A DNA stretch of 64,000 nucleotides from Pseudoalteromonas marina (lineage in GTDB: Bacteria > Pseudomonadota > Gammaproteobacteria > Enterobacterales > Alteromonadaceae), in NCBI RefSeq assembly GCF_000238335.3, contig NZ_AHCB03000005.1:1674001-1738000 (forward strand), read 5' to 3'. Of the stretch, positions 56,179-64,000 are shown in pieces; position 1 is the first letter of the stretch; each line of letters opens with the position of its first letter. Made by a program: the position numbers and the translations under genes. The notes below the pieces were generated by a model. That model saw only the letters and a program-made list of their open reading frames with translations. It was not told the origin of the DNA and made no database searches.

Positions 56179-57507
56179 ATGAAACAATTATCTTTACCTA
56201 GTGGCTCACCACTTTTAGCCAAACACTTTACTTACGGTGTGGCCACAGCGTCTTTTCAAATTGAGGGTGGCGCAGCAGATCGTCTCCCCTGCATTTGGGA
56301 TACCTTTTGTAGTAAAGAAGGTAAAATTGCTGATAATTCAAATGGCGATGTAGCCTGCGAGCACTACACTCGTTGGCAAGACGATATAGATTTGATTGAG
56401 TCGCTAGGTGTAGACGCCTACAGGCTTTCTATTTCTTGGCCGCGTGTGATGACCAAAGCTGGCCATTTAAACCCTGAAGGGGTTAAGTTTTACACCGATA
56501 TTTTAGATGAGCTAAAACGTCGTAATATCAAAGCATTTGTTACTTTGTACCACTGGGATTTACCACAACATATTGAAGACGAAGGCGGTTGGCTTAACCG
56601 AAACACGGCTTACGAATTTGCACATTACGCAGACTTAATTACTCAAGCCTTTGGTGAGCGAGTACATTCTTACGCAACACTAAACGAGCCATTTTGTAGC
56701 TCTTATTTAGGTTACGAAATTGGCGTACATGCACCCGGTATTGTAGGTCGAGAACACGGGCGAAAAGCTGCCCATCATTTACTACTTGGCCACGGATTAG
56801 CGATGCAAGTGCTTGCTAAAAATAGCCCTAATTCACTCAACGGTATTGTGCTTAACTTTACGCCTTGCTACTCAGTTACCCAATGCGAAGAAGATTTAAA
56901 CGCCACTGCATTTGCTGATGACTACATAAATCAATGGTATATGCAGCCAGTAATGCAAGGTCAATACCCTGATATTATTAACCAATTACCTAAAGCCCAG
57001 CGCCCTGATATTTTACCAGGCGATATGGAAATTATTGCACAGCCACTTGATTATTTAGGTGTGAATTTTTATACCCGTATGCATTATCAAGCAAGCGAAA
57101 CAGACTTTTATCATGAGCTGCCACACAAAGCCCCAATGACCGATATTGGCTGGGAAATTTACCCTAAAGCGCTTACAGAGTTACTTGTATCGTTAAACGA
57201 AAAATACACCCTACCACCTATTTATATTACCGAAAATGGCGCAGCCATGGCTGATGAATTTAAAGACGGTGAAGTGAAAGACACCGATCGTATTGAATAT
57301 TACCAAGAGCATTTAAATGCCCTACATAATGCAACAGCACAAGGTGTTAAGGTAGATGGTTACTTTGCGTGGAGCCTCATGGATAATTTTGAATGGGCAG
57401 AAGGGTATTTAAAACGCTTTGGTATAGTACACGTAGACTACAACACACAAAAACGAACTGTTAAAGCCAGTGGTAAAGCGTACACTAAACTCATAACAAG
57501 CCGATAA
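56179..57507 (+). CDS. bglA: GH1 beta-glucosidase, locus B
   Basis: 442 residues, the same length as the locus A GH1 and strongly similar along its whole length. Acid/base Glu170 (TLNEPF) and nucleophile in ITENGAA are kept. No signal peptide. It should split imported beta-glucosides in the cytoplasm. It begins an operon with a GPH symporter and a LacI regulator. Confidence 0.96.
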   Translation: MKQLSLPSGSPLLAKHFTYGVATASFQIEGGAADRLPCIWDTFCSKEGKIADNSNGDVACEHYTRWQDDIDLIESLGVDAYRLSISWPRVMTKAGHLNPEGVKFYTDILDELKRRNIKAFVTLYHWDLPQHIEDEGGWLNRNTAYEFAHYADLITQAFGERVHSYATLNEPFCSSYLGYEIGVHAPGIVGREHGRKAAHHLLLGHGLAMQVLAKNSPNSLNGIVLNFTPCYSVTQCEEDLNATAFADDYINQWYMQPVMQGQYPDIINQLPKAQRPDILPGDMEIIAQPLDYLGVNFYTRMHYQASETDFYHELPHKAPMTDIGWEIYPKALTELLVSLNEKYTLPPIYITENGAAMADEFKDGEVKDTDRIEYYQEHLNALHNATAQGVKVDGYFAWSLMDNFEWAEGYLKRFGIVHVDYNTQKRTVKASGKAYTKLITSR

Positions 57508-57539
57508 ATTAGCGGCTGATAACAATAAGAACACACACT

Positions 57540-59066
57540 GTGAACAAACTCCCTTTATACGAAAAAGTCGGTTATGCCATGGGTGACGCGGGTGCTAATT
57601 TAGTATGGCGCGGCGCATTGGCCTATTTAGCGGTATTTTATACCGACACCTTTGGCATATCGGCTGCAGCGGCCGCCATGCTGTTTTTAGTGGTTAGATT
57701 ATCTGATGGTGTAACCGATATAATTATGGGCATGATTGCCGATAGAACGCAGTCACGCTTTGGAAAATTTAGGCCGTGGATACTCTACTCCGCGCCCTTT
57801 TTAGGTTTATTTATGGTGCTGTGTTTTACCACACCTAACTTTAACGACACCAATAAACTTATCTATGCCTACGTTACTTATATTGGTTTAACACTTGCTT
57901 ATACAGTCAGTAACGTACCCTACTCTGCACTTATGGGCGTAATGACCCCCGATGACACCGAGCGCACAAAGCTATCAGGATTCAGATTTGCAGGCGCGTT
58001 TACCGGCGGGTTATTAGTGATGGGTTTTTTACCCGATTTAGTCGCTTACTTTGGAGGCGGTGATAACGCCAAGGGCTATCAGCTCACTATGTATTTGTTC
58101 GCAAGTTTACTTATTGCGCTTATGGTTATTACCTTTGTAAGCACTAAAGAGCGTGTAATAGCCACAGCCTCAGAGCAAGGGTGTTTAAAATCAGAACTGT
58201 TTGATTTAACTAAAAACCTACCATTTATAATATTACCTTTGTTATCAACAACACTGTTTTTTTATTATCGCGATTTATACAGCGGATTATTTTTTGCTTT
58301 AGTTATGGCGGCAATGACTGTTGTTATAAAAAAACTACTTAATAAAAACAAACAAAACCTAACCGGTTCGCAGCGCGATATGGTCGATTTACTAACAAAT
58401 AAACCGTGGCTCGTTTTATTGGGTATTGGCTTTTTAACCATGATGTTTAACGGCATAAAATATGGTGTTATTGCCTATTACTTTAAGTACCACGTTGGCA
58501 ATGAACTGATGGCAGGGCAATATTTTATTGCCTTATTAATAGTATCTATATTTGGTGCACTTGCTACAGGCAAGCTGGCTGAAATTATGGGCAAACGCAA
58601 TTTATTTATTGCATCGTTGTTGCTAAGCGGCTTATTAACCACTGCATTTTATTGGGTGCCTAGCAATAATATTGTCGCTGTATTTACGTTTGGCTGCGCG
58701 GCTGAGTTTTTTGCCGCTATGATGCCTACTTTGTTTTTTAGCATGCTGGGAGATTCTGCCGACTACTCCGAGTGGAAAAATAAACGCCGCGCAACCGGGC
58801 TTATTTATTCTGCAGGCACCTTTGTACAAAAAACGGGAGGTGGTTTTGCTGGGGCACTTGTATTAGTGGTACTTGCAAGCTATGGGTATAACGGTATGGA
58901 TGAGCTTACAATTAACCAAACCCTTCCCGCTATGCAGTTGTTAATGAGCTGGATCCCTGCTGCTTTTGCATTTTTAGGCGCCGCGTTGATGCTTATTTAT
59001 CCGCTTACACCTGCAATAACCCAAAAAATAACAGAAGATTTAGCAATTAGGCGCAGTAATGTGTAA
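57540..59066 (+). CDS. GPH-family glycoside:cation symporter, locus B
   Basis: 508 residues from a GTG start. It has the GPH motifs YEKVGYAMGDAGANLVWRG and VTDIIMGMIADRTQSRFGKFRPW, with twelve helices and a middle region longer than that of the locus A symporter (445 residues). It is not as closely related to it as the GH and LacI pairs are. Probable role is glucoside:Na+ import for the GH1 enzyme. Confidence 0.92.
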   Translation: MNKLPLYEKVGYAMGDAGANLVWRGALAYLAVFYTDTFGISAAAAAMLFLVVRLSDGVTDIIMGMIADRTQSRFGKFRPWILYSAPFLGLFMVLCFTTPNFNDTNKLIYAYVTYIGLTLAYTVSNVPYSALMGVMTPDDTERTKLSGFRFAGAFTGGLLVMGFLPDLVAYFGGGDNAKGYQLTMYLFASLLIALMVITFVSTKERVIATASEQGCLKSELFDLTKNLPFIILPLLSTTLFFYYRDLYSGLFFALVMAAMTVVIKKLLNKNKQNLTGSQRDMVDLLTNKPWLVLLGIGFLTMMFNGIKYGVIAYYFKYHVGNELMAGQYFIALLIVSIFGALATGKLAEIMGKRNLFIASLLLSGLLTTAFYWVPSNNIVAVFTFGCAAEFFAAMMPTLFFSMLGDSADYSEWKNKRRATGLIYSAGTFVQKTGGGFAGALVLVVLASYGYNGMDELTINQTLPAMQLLMSWIPAAFAFLGAALMLIYPLTPAITQKITEDLAIRRSNV

Positions 59067-59136
59067 ATTAACATTTAATCACAATTTATGTTTTATAAAT
59101 TTTATTTAAAACAAATGCGTACAAGCTAGGATATAA

Positions 59137-60138
59137 ATGGCGACTATTTATCAAGTATCAGAAATGGCAGGAGTGTCTTTATCAACTGTTTCTAGGGTGC
59201 TTAACGACAACGACTACGTAAGTAAAAAAACTAAAAAAAAGGTATTAGAGGCGATGAAAGAGCTCGGCTATCAGCCAAGCTCTATTGCACGCTCTTTAGC
59301 ATCAAGCCGTACTAACAGTGTAGGCATTTTAGTGTCTGAGTTAGACGGCCCGTTTTTTGGACAAATGATGTCGGCCATTGAAGAGCAATTACGTATAGCT
59401 GGTAAACACGTAATTATTACGCCCGGCCACAGTGATGAAAAAAAAGAAAAAAACGGTTTTGAATTTTTAATTAGCCGTAATTGCGACGCCATTATTGCTC
59501 ACGTAGAAGCGGTATCTAACGAGTATTTAATTGAGCTCAGTAAAGGTAAAACCCCTATTTATTTAATGAGTCGCTACGTTAAAGAAATAGAGCAAAACTG
59601 CATTAGTCTCGATAATGTTATGGGTGGCTACCTTGCAACAAAAGCTATGATCAATAAAGGGCATAAACGTATTGCTTATATTGCCGGTCCACAATTTAAA
59701 GAAGATGCATCAGATCGTTTAAAAGGCCACAAAAAGGCGCTTGCAGAATATAACCTCACCTTTGACGAAAGCTTGTATTATGTGGGCGACTTTAAAGAAA
59801 CCGGTGGCAGCGATGGCCTGCGTCATTTTATTCAAAATAAAGCACAAATTACGGCTCTTGTGTGCGCCAATGACGAAATGGCATCGGGTGCAATGAAATA
59901 CGCTCGCGAGCATGGCTTTAATATACCTAAAGATTTAGCAATAATTGGGTTTGATAACGTTATTTTTACCAATTACCTTTACCCTACGCTTACCACAATA
60001 GATAACCCAGTACCCGAAATGGGCCGTGCAGCAGCAAATTTAGTGCTTAAAGATATTTATAAAAAAAGCGGCATAACGGTTACTCAGGTGTTTGAGCCTA
60101 AGCTAATTTTAAGAGACTCAACCCCGGATATAAATTAA
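59137..60138 (+). CDS. LacI-family transcriptional regulator, locus B
   Basis: 333 residues, strongly similar to the regulator at 26799 over its full length. DNA-binding TIYQVSEMAGVSLSTVSRVLN plus hinge and a sugar-binding sensor domain. It likely binds the TGGAAGCGCTTCCA sites at 47068, 47108, 56053 and 56111. Its stop overlaps the stop of the convergent LysR gene by 3 bases. Confidence 0.94.
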   Translation: MATIYQVSEMAGVSLSTVSRVLNDNDYVSKKTKKKVLEAMKELGYQPSSIARSLASSRTNSVGILVSELDGPFFGQMMSAIEEQLRIAGKHVIITPGHSDEKKEKNGFEFLISRNCDAIIAHVEAVSNEYLIELSKGKTPIYLMSRYVKEIEQNCISLDNVMGGYLATKAMINKGHKRIAYIAGPQFKEDASDRLKGHKKALAEYNLTFDESLYYVGDFKETGGSDGLRHFIQNKAQITALVCANDEMASGAMKYAREHGFNIPKDLAIIGFDNVIFTNYLYPTLTTIDNPVPEMGRAAANLVLKDIYKKSGITVTQVFEPKLILRDSTPDIN

Positions 60139-61088
60139 TTTAGTTGCAAATTATCTAACTCGTTTCGTACCCACTGCGAATCGAGGTATTGCTCTAAATG
60201 CTGCTGTGCAAATTTTAAAAAGTTTCGAGCCGCATGCGATATATGCCTGTCGGTTCGCATAACAAAATACCAATGGCTAGCTAAATGAGTATCGGTAACA
60301 GTTAATACCTTAAAGCTTGCATCGTCTTTTGCGAGTACATGGCGAGATAAAACGGCTATTCCCATACCCGAAGATACCGCAACTCTAATTGCTTCGTTGC
60401 TGGCCATTTGTACTGAATCACTCAGTACTAAACCACGGCTTTGTAGCTCGCTTTCAAATAACATGCGCGTTGCCGAGCCATTTTCACGTAATAAAAACCG
60501 GTATTGCATTAAGTCGCTGAGCTTTACTGACTCTACTTGTGCAAGCGGATGATTAACCGGCACAATAAACTCAAGCGGATTATGTAAAAAACGTGCAGCT
60601 TGCGCATGTTCAAGCGATGGAGGATGGCTGAATACGTAAATATCGTCTTCACCACGCTCAAATCGGTTTAGCACTTCTGCACGGTTACCAATTTCTAGTG
60701 GAAGCTCAACATGCGGGTGTAAATTACTATAGGGTCCTAATAATTTGGGCAAAATATATTGTGCGGTATTGACCATGGCTATTTTACACCTACCTCGCTC
60801 ACCACCATTTAGTTCTGTTAAAAAGTCTTGGTAATCTTCAAAGTGTCCAAATACTTGCTGACAGGTTTTATAAAGCTCAAGTCCAGCTTCGGTCACGTGC
60901 ATTTTTTGATGCTGCATAACCATTAAAGGCTCAGCTACGGCTTCTTGTAAGCGTTTAATTTGCAGCGATACAGTAGGCTGAGTTAAGTGCAAACGCCTCG
61001 CGGTTTCGCTAATTGAGCCTGTTTTTACTACGTTCATAAACACTTCGAGCAACCTAAATGAAATATGTCGTAAATCCACAATCACCAC
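60135..61088 (-). CDS. LysR-family regulator divergent from the bicarbonate permease
   Basis: 317 residues. The winged helix (VVKTGSISETARRLHLTQPTVSLQIKRLQEAV) lies at about residues 20-52, followed by the typical sensor domain (about 95-300). It resembles CbbR/CmpR-type LysR regulators, which control inorganic carbon uptake. Divergent orientation from the SbtA-type permease at 61193 supports control of that gene. The ligand is unknown. Confidence 0.9.
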   Translation of the reverse strand: MVIVDLRHISFRLLEVFMNVVKTGSISETARRLHLTQPTVSLQIKRLQEAVAEPLMVMQHQKMHVTEAGLELYKTCQQVFGHFEDYQDFLTELNGGERGRCKIAMVNTAQYILPKLLGPYSNLHPHVELPLEIGNRAEVLNRFERGEDDIYVFSHPPSLEHAQAARFLHNPLEFIVPVNHPLAQVESVKLSDLMQYRFLLRENGSATRMLFESELQSRGLVLSDSVQMASNEAIRVAVSSGMGIAVLSRHVLAKDDASFKVLTVTDTHLASHWYFVMRTDRHISHAARNFLKFAQQHLEQYLDSQWVRNELDNLQLN

Positions 61089-61192
61089 CTATAGATAATT
61101 ATTTATACCTAACTAGTATTTATTTTATTATTTACTATACAAAGTTTTAAATACAATAGCGCTACTTAATTTCATATTTAAAAGGAAATGTT

Positions 61193-62140
61193 GTGCCTGA
61201 TATAGTTGTTATGTTTTTTATTTTAGGATTAGTAGCGGGAATATTACGCTCTGATTTAACCATTCCTAAAGCAACCTACGAAACACTAAGCTTATTACTC
61301 ATGCTAACTATTGGTTTAAAAGGCGGCATGGTACTTCACGGCAATTTAAGCTGGCAACTGTTACCAGAAATGGGCACAGTGATGCTCCTAGGTGCACTTA
61401 TTCCGCTAATGCTATACCCCATTTTAAAATACGTTATTAAATTATCAGTGGCTAACAGCGCAAGTATTGCAGCGCATTATGGTTCGGTGAGTGCAGGTAC
61501 GTTCGCGGTTGCGTTAGCGTATGCCGAATCTGCAAATTTAGCCGTTGGCGCTGAAGTAACGCTCTATTTAGTTATGCTAGAGCTTCCCGCTATTATTGTT
61601 GGCTTATTACTTTATCGTAAGCTCGATAAAGACCCAAGCCAAACAAGTACTCTCTCATTAAAAGCACTTTGGCACGAAACCCTCACCAACAAAAGTGTAA
61701 TTTTATTAGTGGGTGGTGTAATTATTGGCATGATGTACGGCACATCGCAAGGCAGCCAGGTTACCAGCTTATTAACAAGCAGTTTTAAAGTAGTCCTCGC
61801 TTTATTTTTACTAGAAATGGGATTAGTAGCTGCACAAACACTTCGCCCTTTCCCATGGCAACATTGGAAATTAGCGACTTTTGCTATTATTACCCCACTA
61901 TGTTTGGGCACAGTAGGCGTGGGCGTAGGTACTTTATTAGGATTAGAACTTGGTTCAGTGGTTATACTCGGTAGCTTAGTAGCCAGTGCCTCTTACATTG
62001 CAGCACCTGCAGCAATCAAAGCCGCTATTCCTAAAGCCGATATAGGCCTTGCAATGCTTAGCTCGCTAGGTGTTACTTTTCCGTTCAATGTAATTGTAGG
62101 TATTGGACTTTACCACCAGCTTGCTGTAGCTATTCAATAA
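61193..62140 (+). CDS. sbtA: SbtA-type sodium-dependent bicarbonate permease
   Basis: 315 residues with about ten hydrophobic helices. It has the SbtA family landmarks LLLMLTIGLKGGMVLHG, AAHYGSVSAGTFAVALAYAES and GSLVASASYIAAPAAIKAAIPKADIGLAM. SbtA in cyanobacteria imports bicarbonate with Na+. The function in a heterotroph is presumably feeding carboxylases at low CO2, which is inference. It starts at GTG 61193 after AAAGGAAA. Confidence 0.88.
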   Translation: MPDIVVMFFILGLVAGILRSDLTIPKATYETLSLLLMLTIGLKGGMVLHGNLSWQLLPEMGTVMLLGALIPLMLYPILKYVIKLSVANSASIAAHYGSVSAGTFAVALAYAESANLAVGAEVTLYLVMLELPAIIVGLLLYRKLDKDPSQTSTLSLKALWHETLTNKSVILLVGGVIIGMMYGTSQGSQVTSLLTSSFKVVLALFLLEMGLVAAQTLRPFPWQHWKLATFAIITPLCLGTVGVGVGTLLGLELGSVVILGSLVASASYIAAPAAIKAAIPKADIGLAMLSSLGVTFPFNVIVGIGLYHQLAVAIQ

Positions 62141-62174
62141 CTAAAAATTTGTATCATTTATTAGCCACCGACTA

Positions 62175-62729
62175 TTACCGGCTAATCAGTTTTGTATGTG
62201 GGTTAATATAAAACATTCTTTTCCAACCTTGGCTTTCACTTGTTGCAAGCCAAGGTAGTGGAAATAAAGACACAATTGAATAATGAACATGAGGTGGCTT
62301 ACCCGCTGCATTTCCTGTGTTACCCAATAAGCCTATATTTTCATTTAACTTCACAATGTCGCCTTCACTTACACTGTAACTATTTAAATGCGCTACATAG
62401 TGCACCCGCCATTTAGGCCCGAGTATAGCAACTACCTTACCGCCTCTTTTAAGCTCACCGCTAAACACAACAATCCCATTAACCGGTGCAACAACATGCG
62501 TATTTTTTTTACCAAATATATCAATGCCTTTATGAACACCCGACTTCCCCCATGGCTCATACCAAAAAGTAGCATGATTCCAGTCTTTGGGTGTTGCCCC
62601 TAATACGGGATTAGTGATTTTTTCAGGCAAAACGAACAGGGCTAGTACTATGGTTAATATAATAACGACTAAGCTAAGTAGTAATATTTTTATGGGCTTC
62701 AAAATAGGATTCTGCTTTGAGTTAAACAA
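62175..62729 (-). CDS. M23 family metallopeptidase with N-terminal membrane anchor
   Basis: 184 residues. An N-terminal hydrophobic helix (ILLLSLVVIILTIVLALFVL) is followed by the LytM-like domain: first His and Asp in GVHKGIDIFG, then the His-x-His pair in PPHVHYSIV. It should bind one zinc and cleave peptidoglycan cross-links in the periplasm. It is small for the family and carries no LysM domain. The gene is monocistronic. Confidence 0.92.
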   Translation of the reverse strand: MFNSKQNPILKPIKILLLSLVVIILTIVLALFVLPEKITNPVLGATPKDWNHATFWYEPWGKSGVHKGIDIFGKKNTHVVAPVNGIVVFSGELKRGGKVVAILGPKWRVHYVAHLNSYSVSEGDIVKLNENIGLLGNTGNAAGKPPHVHYSIVSLFPLPWLATSESQGWKRMFYINPHTKLISR

Positions 62730-62792
62730 TTAAATGTATTATTAACCCGCAATGATGAATAGATAATGAGCACTTTAAAAAACAGTAAACAC

Positions 62793-62832
62793 AAAAAAGC
62801 CGATGCAAGATCACTCTCACATCGGCTTTTTC
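62793..62832 (-). terminator. Terminator after the secreted tetratricopeptide-like gene
   Basis: GCCGATG and CATCGGC form the stem, flanked by long A/T runs. Confidence 0.8.
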
Positions 62833-62848
62833 ACTGCGGTAATACTTA

Positions 62849-63256
62849 TTATAAAGAAAGCTCTTCTTTAGCACGTGTTAAATTGTGCGACACCATTGTA
62901 CTGTTAGACATTGATTTAGCTTCGTATAAATCAGCAAGACCAGCCGTTTCGTTGTTCGCTTTTAAACGCGCTACACCGCGGTTGCTTAACGCGAATGAGG
63001 TAAGCTGGCGTACTTTAAATCGTGGTGCGTCTGCATCTTTTAAAAGTGCAATTGCTTTAGTACAAATAGCTTCAGCCTGTGCGTAGTTTTTTGATTTAAC
63101 ATTCAGTGCGCAGCTGTTAAACGATTGTTCAAGCGGCTGCGGCGCAGTTTGCGCTTCAATAACCATTAATTTGTAGTCACTTGAATCAGCCATTACAGCT
63201 GCAGAGCAAGTTAATAATGAGCCAAGAGCGATGGTTTTTAAAAGTGTACGTTTCAT
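62849..63256 (-). CDS. Small secreted tetratricopeptide-like protein
   Basis: 135 residues. Signal peptide (SLLTCSAAVMA) is followed by a helical domain with TPR-like repeats (SCALNVKSKNYAQAEAICTKAIALLKDA and FALSNRGVARLKANNETAGLADLYEAKSM). I do not recognise a named function. A truncated tandem copy lies just upstream at 63562-63775. Periplasmic location is inferred. Confidence 0.75.
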   Translation of the reverse strand: MKRTLLKTIALGSLLTCSAAVMADSSDYKLMVIEAQTAPQPLEQSFNSCALNVKSKNYAQAEAICTKAIALLKDADAPRFKVRQLTSFALSNRGVARLKANNETAGLADLYEAKSMSNSTMVSHNLTRAKEELSL

Positions 63257-63500
63257 GGTTTGCCTTTCCTAATTAAGTGAGTCGTGCTTGTTGCCGACAA
63301 CTGAACTTTAGAGTAAAAGCTCAAACCTCACAAACGATAAAAACAAACTTAATAAGTGAATAAAATTAACCTATAGACTTTAGTCTAACGCCATTATAAA
63401 TATACCAACTTTTTAGGTACTCACATTTAATAAACTATGGGTAATGCGATTACTCTTAGCAATAAGAACGTAATCGTACAAAATACAATAATGCTGATAC

Positions 63501-63540
63501 AAAAAAGCCCCAGCAGGTTAAACCTAGCTGGGGCTTTTTT
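63501..63540 (-). terminator. Terminator of the truncated tandem copy
   Basis: AGCCCCAGC and GCTGGGGCT form the stem, with inner AGGTT/AACCT pairing and flanking A/T runs. Confidence 0.8.
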
Positions 63541-63561
63541 TAAAATATGCTTGCTAAAAGC

Positions 63562-63775
63562 TTATAAAGAAAGCTCTTCTTTAGCGCGATTTAAGTTGTG
63601 CGATACCATAGTGCTGTTAGACATTTGGTTAGCTTCGTACAAATCGGCTAATGCAGCTGTTTCGTTATTCGATTTCAAACGCGCAACACCACGGTTACTT
63701 AGTGCGTATGAAGTAAGCTGGCGTACTTTAAAACGTGGTGCGTCAGCATCCTTTAAAAGCGCTTTGGTTAAGTCG
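63562..63775 (-). pseudogene. Truncated copy of the tetratricopeptide-like gene
   Basis: The C-terminal half (ending MVSHNLNRAKEELSL) closely matches the protein at 62849-63256. The signal peptide and first half are missing: the sequence jumps from the LLKDADAP region straight to the upstream leader found before the intact gene (shared at 63270-63302 and 63772-63804). No start codon is open, so it is a decayed tandem duplicate with an internal deletion. Confidence 0.8.
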
Positions 63776-63934
63776 TGCTTGTTGCCGACAACTGAACTTT
63801 AGAGAATTACCATCAAACCGACAAACGATAAAAACAAACCTAATAAGTGAAGAAACCTAACCTATAGACTTTAGTCTAATGCCGACCATTAATTTCGAAA
63901 ATTGATATTTATCAAAACAACCAAAAATTTAAAC

Positions 63935-64000
63935 TTATTGAGTGCGTTCAAGTAACTTAACTATTTGGGTTACAACCATTTTTGGCTCATCATTTTGCGG
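63935..64000 (-). CDS. C-terminal end of a gene leaving the window
   Basis: Open from the window edge on the minus strand and ending at TAA 63937-63935. The 21 residues (PQNDEPKMVVTQIVKLLERTQ minus the last) look like the end of an alpha/beta hydrolase, where a Pro-Gln plus Glu-Pro segment often precedes the last helix. That family call is weak. Confidence 0.45.
   Translation of the reverse strand, partial: PQNDEPKMVVTQIVKLLERTQ

Noticed and set aside
63437..63802. Open frame on the plus strand near the right end
   Set aside because: It is the antisense of the truncated tandem gene copy; a similar antisense frame occurs over the intact copy at 62766-63086.
1..64000. CRISPR arrays, tRNA or rRNA genes
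   Set aside because: No regularly spaced repeats, cloverleaf-like or rRNA-like stretches were recognised on either strand.

Overview
The window looks like a chromosomal segment of a marine gammaproteobacterium of the Pseudoalteromonas/Alteromonadales type. I infer this from the AT-rich sequence, the laminarin/beta-glucan-type sugar loci with a TonB-dependent receptor and flavin halogenases, and the mix of YciB, Dgt, prolyl oligopeptidase and Bax-like genes. The taxonomic call is inference; no rRNA gene is present. I see no tRNA, rRNA or CRISPR array.

Layout. 1-12.2 kb is ordinary chromosome: the end of trpA, a PfpI/DJ-1 protein, HU, YciB, a CPBP protease, a sodium:solute symporter, YciI, a PepSY + response regulator + histidine kinase + LprI-like operon, an amine oxidase-like flavoprotein, an AI-2E family permease, a TIGR01777 epimerase and a membrane GGDEF protein. 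12.25-19.78 kb is an insertion: two 1,230-bp IS30-family elements with identical transposases in inverted orientation. They enclose three tightly packed genes: a 984-residue sensor with a C-terminal histidine-kinase-type ATPase, a stand-alone receiver, and a receiver fused to a nucleoside-phosphorylase-fold domain. This matches the architecture and gene order of the Detocs anti-phage system (dtcA-dtcB-dtcC), in which the phosphorylase-fold effector cleaves ATP during infection. It is the most exciting content of the window.

19.9-27.8 kb is sugar locus A: GH3 and a FucP-type transporter on the minus strand, divergent from GH1, a GPH-type symporter and a LacI regulator. 27.8-38.8 kb is mostly housekeeping: a Bax-like glucosaminidase, Dgt dGTPase, prolyl oligopeptidase, a DUF962 protein, a branched-chain aminotransferase, a desaturase/ferredoxin-reductase pair behind two FabR-like palindromes, a PQQ-type sugar dehydrogenase and a small DUF6435-like protein. 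39.19-42.8 kb looks like a short integron cassette array without an integrase: a Fic protein, a membrane protein with a PD-(D/E)XK-like domain, an ankyrin protein and a zinc-ribbon membrane protein, with attC-like sites between several of them. 42.9-46.7 kb holds GNAT, YjdF-like, SDR, DUF962, a small hypothetical and a Crp/Fnr regulator.

47.2-60.1 kb is sugar locus B: a TonB-dependent receptor, two tryptophan-halogenase-like flavoproteins, GH3, GH1, a GPH symporter and LacI. Its GH3/GH1/GPH/LacI half is a paralogous copy of locus A. Perfect or near-perfect palindromic LacI operators lie before the receptor and between GH3 and GH1. In the inferred pathway, beta-gluco-oligosaccharides enter through the receptor, are trimmed by lipoprotein GH3 exo-glucosidases, cross the inner membrane by MFS/GPH carriers, and are hydrolysed by cytoplasmic GH1. 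60.1-64 kb has a LysR regulator divergent from an SbtA-type bicarbonate permease, an M23 peptidase, a small secreted protein with a truncated tandem copy beside it, and the end of a gene that runs out of the window.
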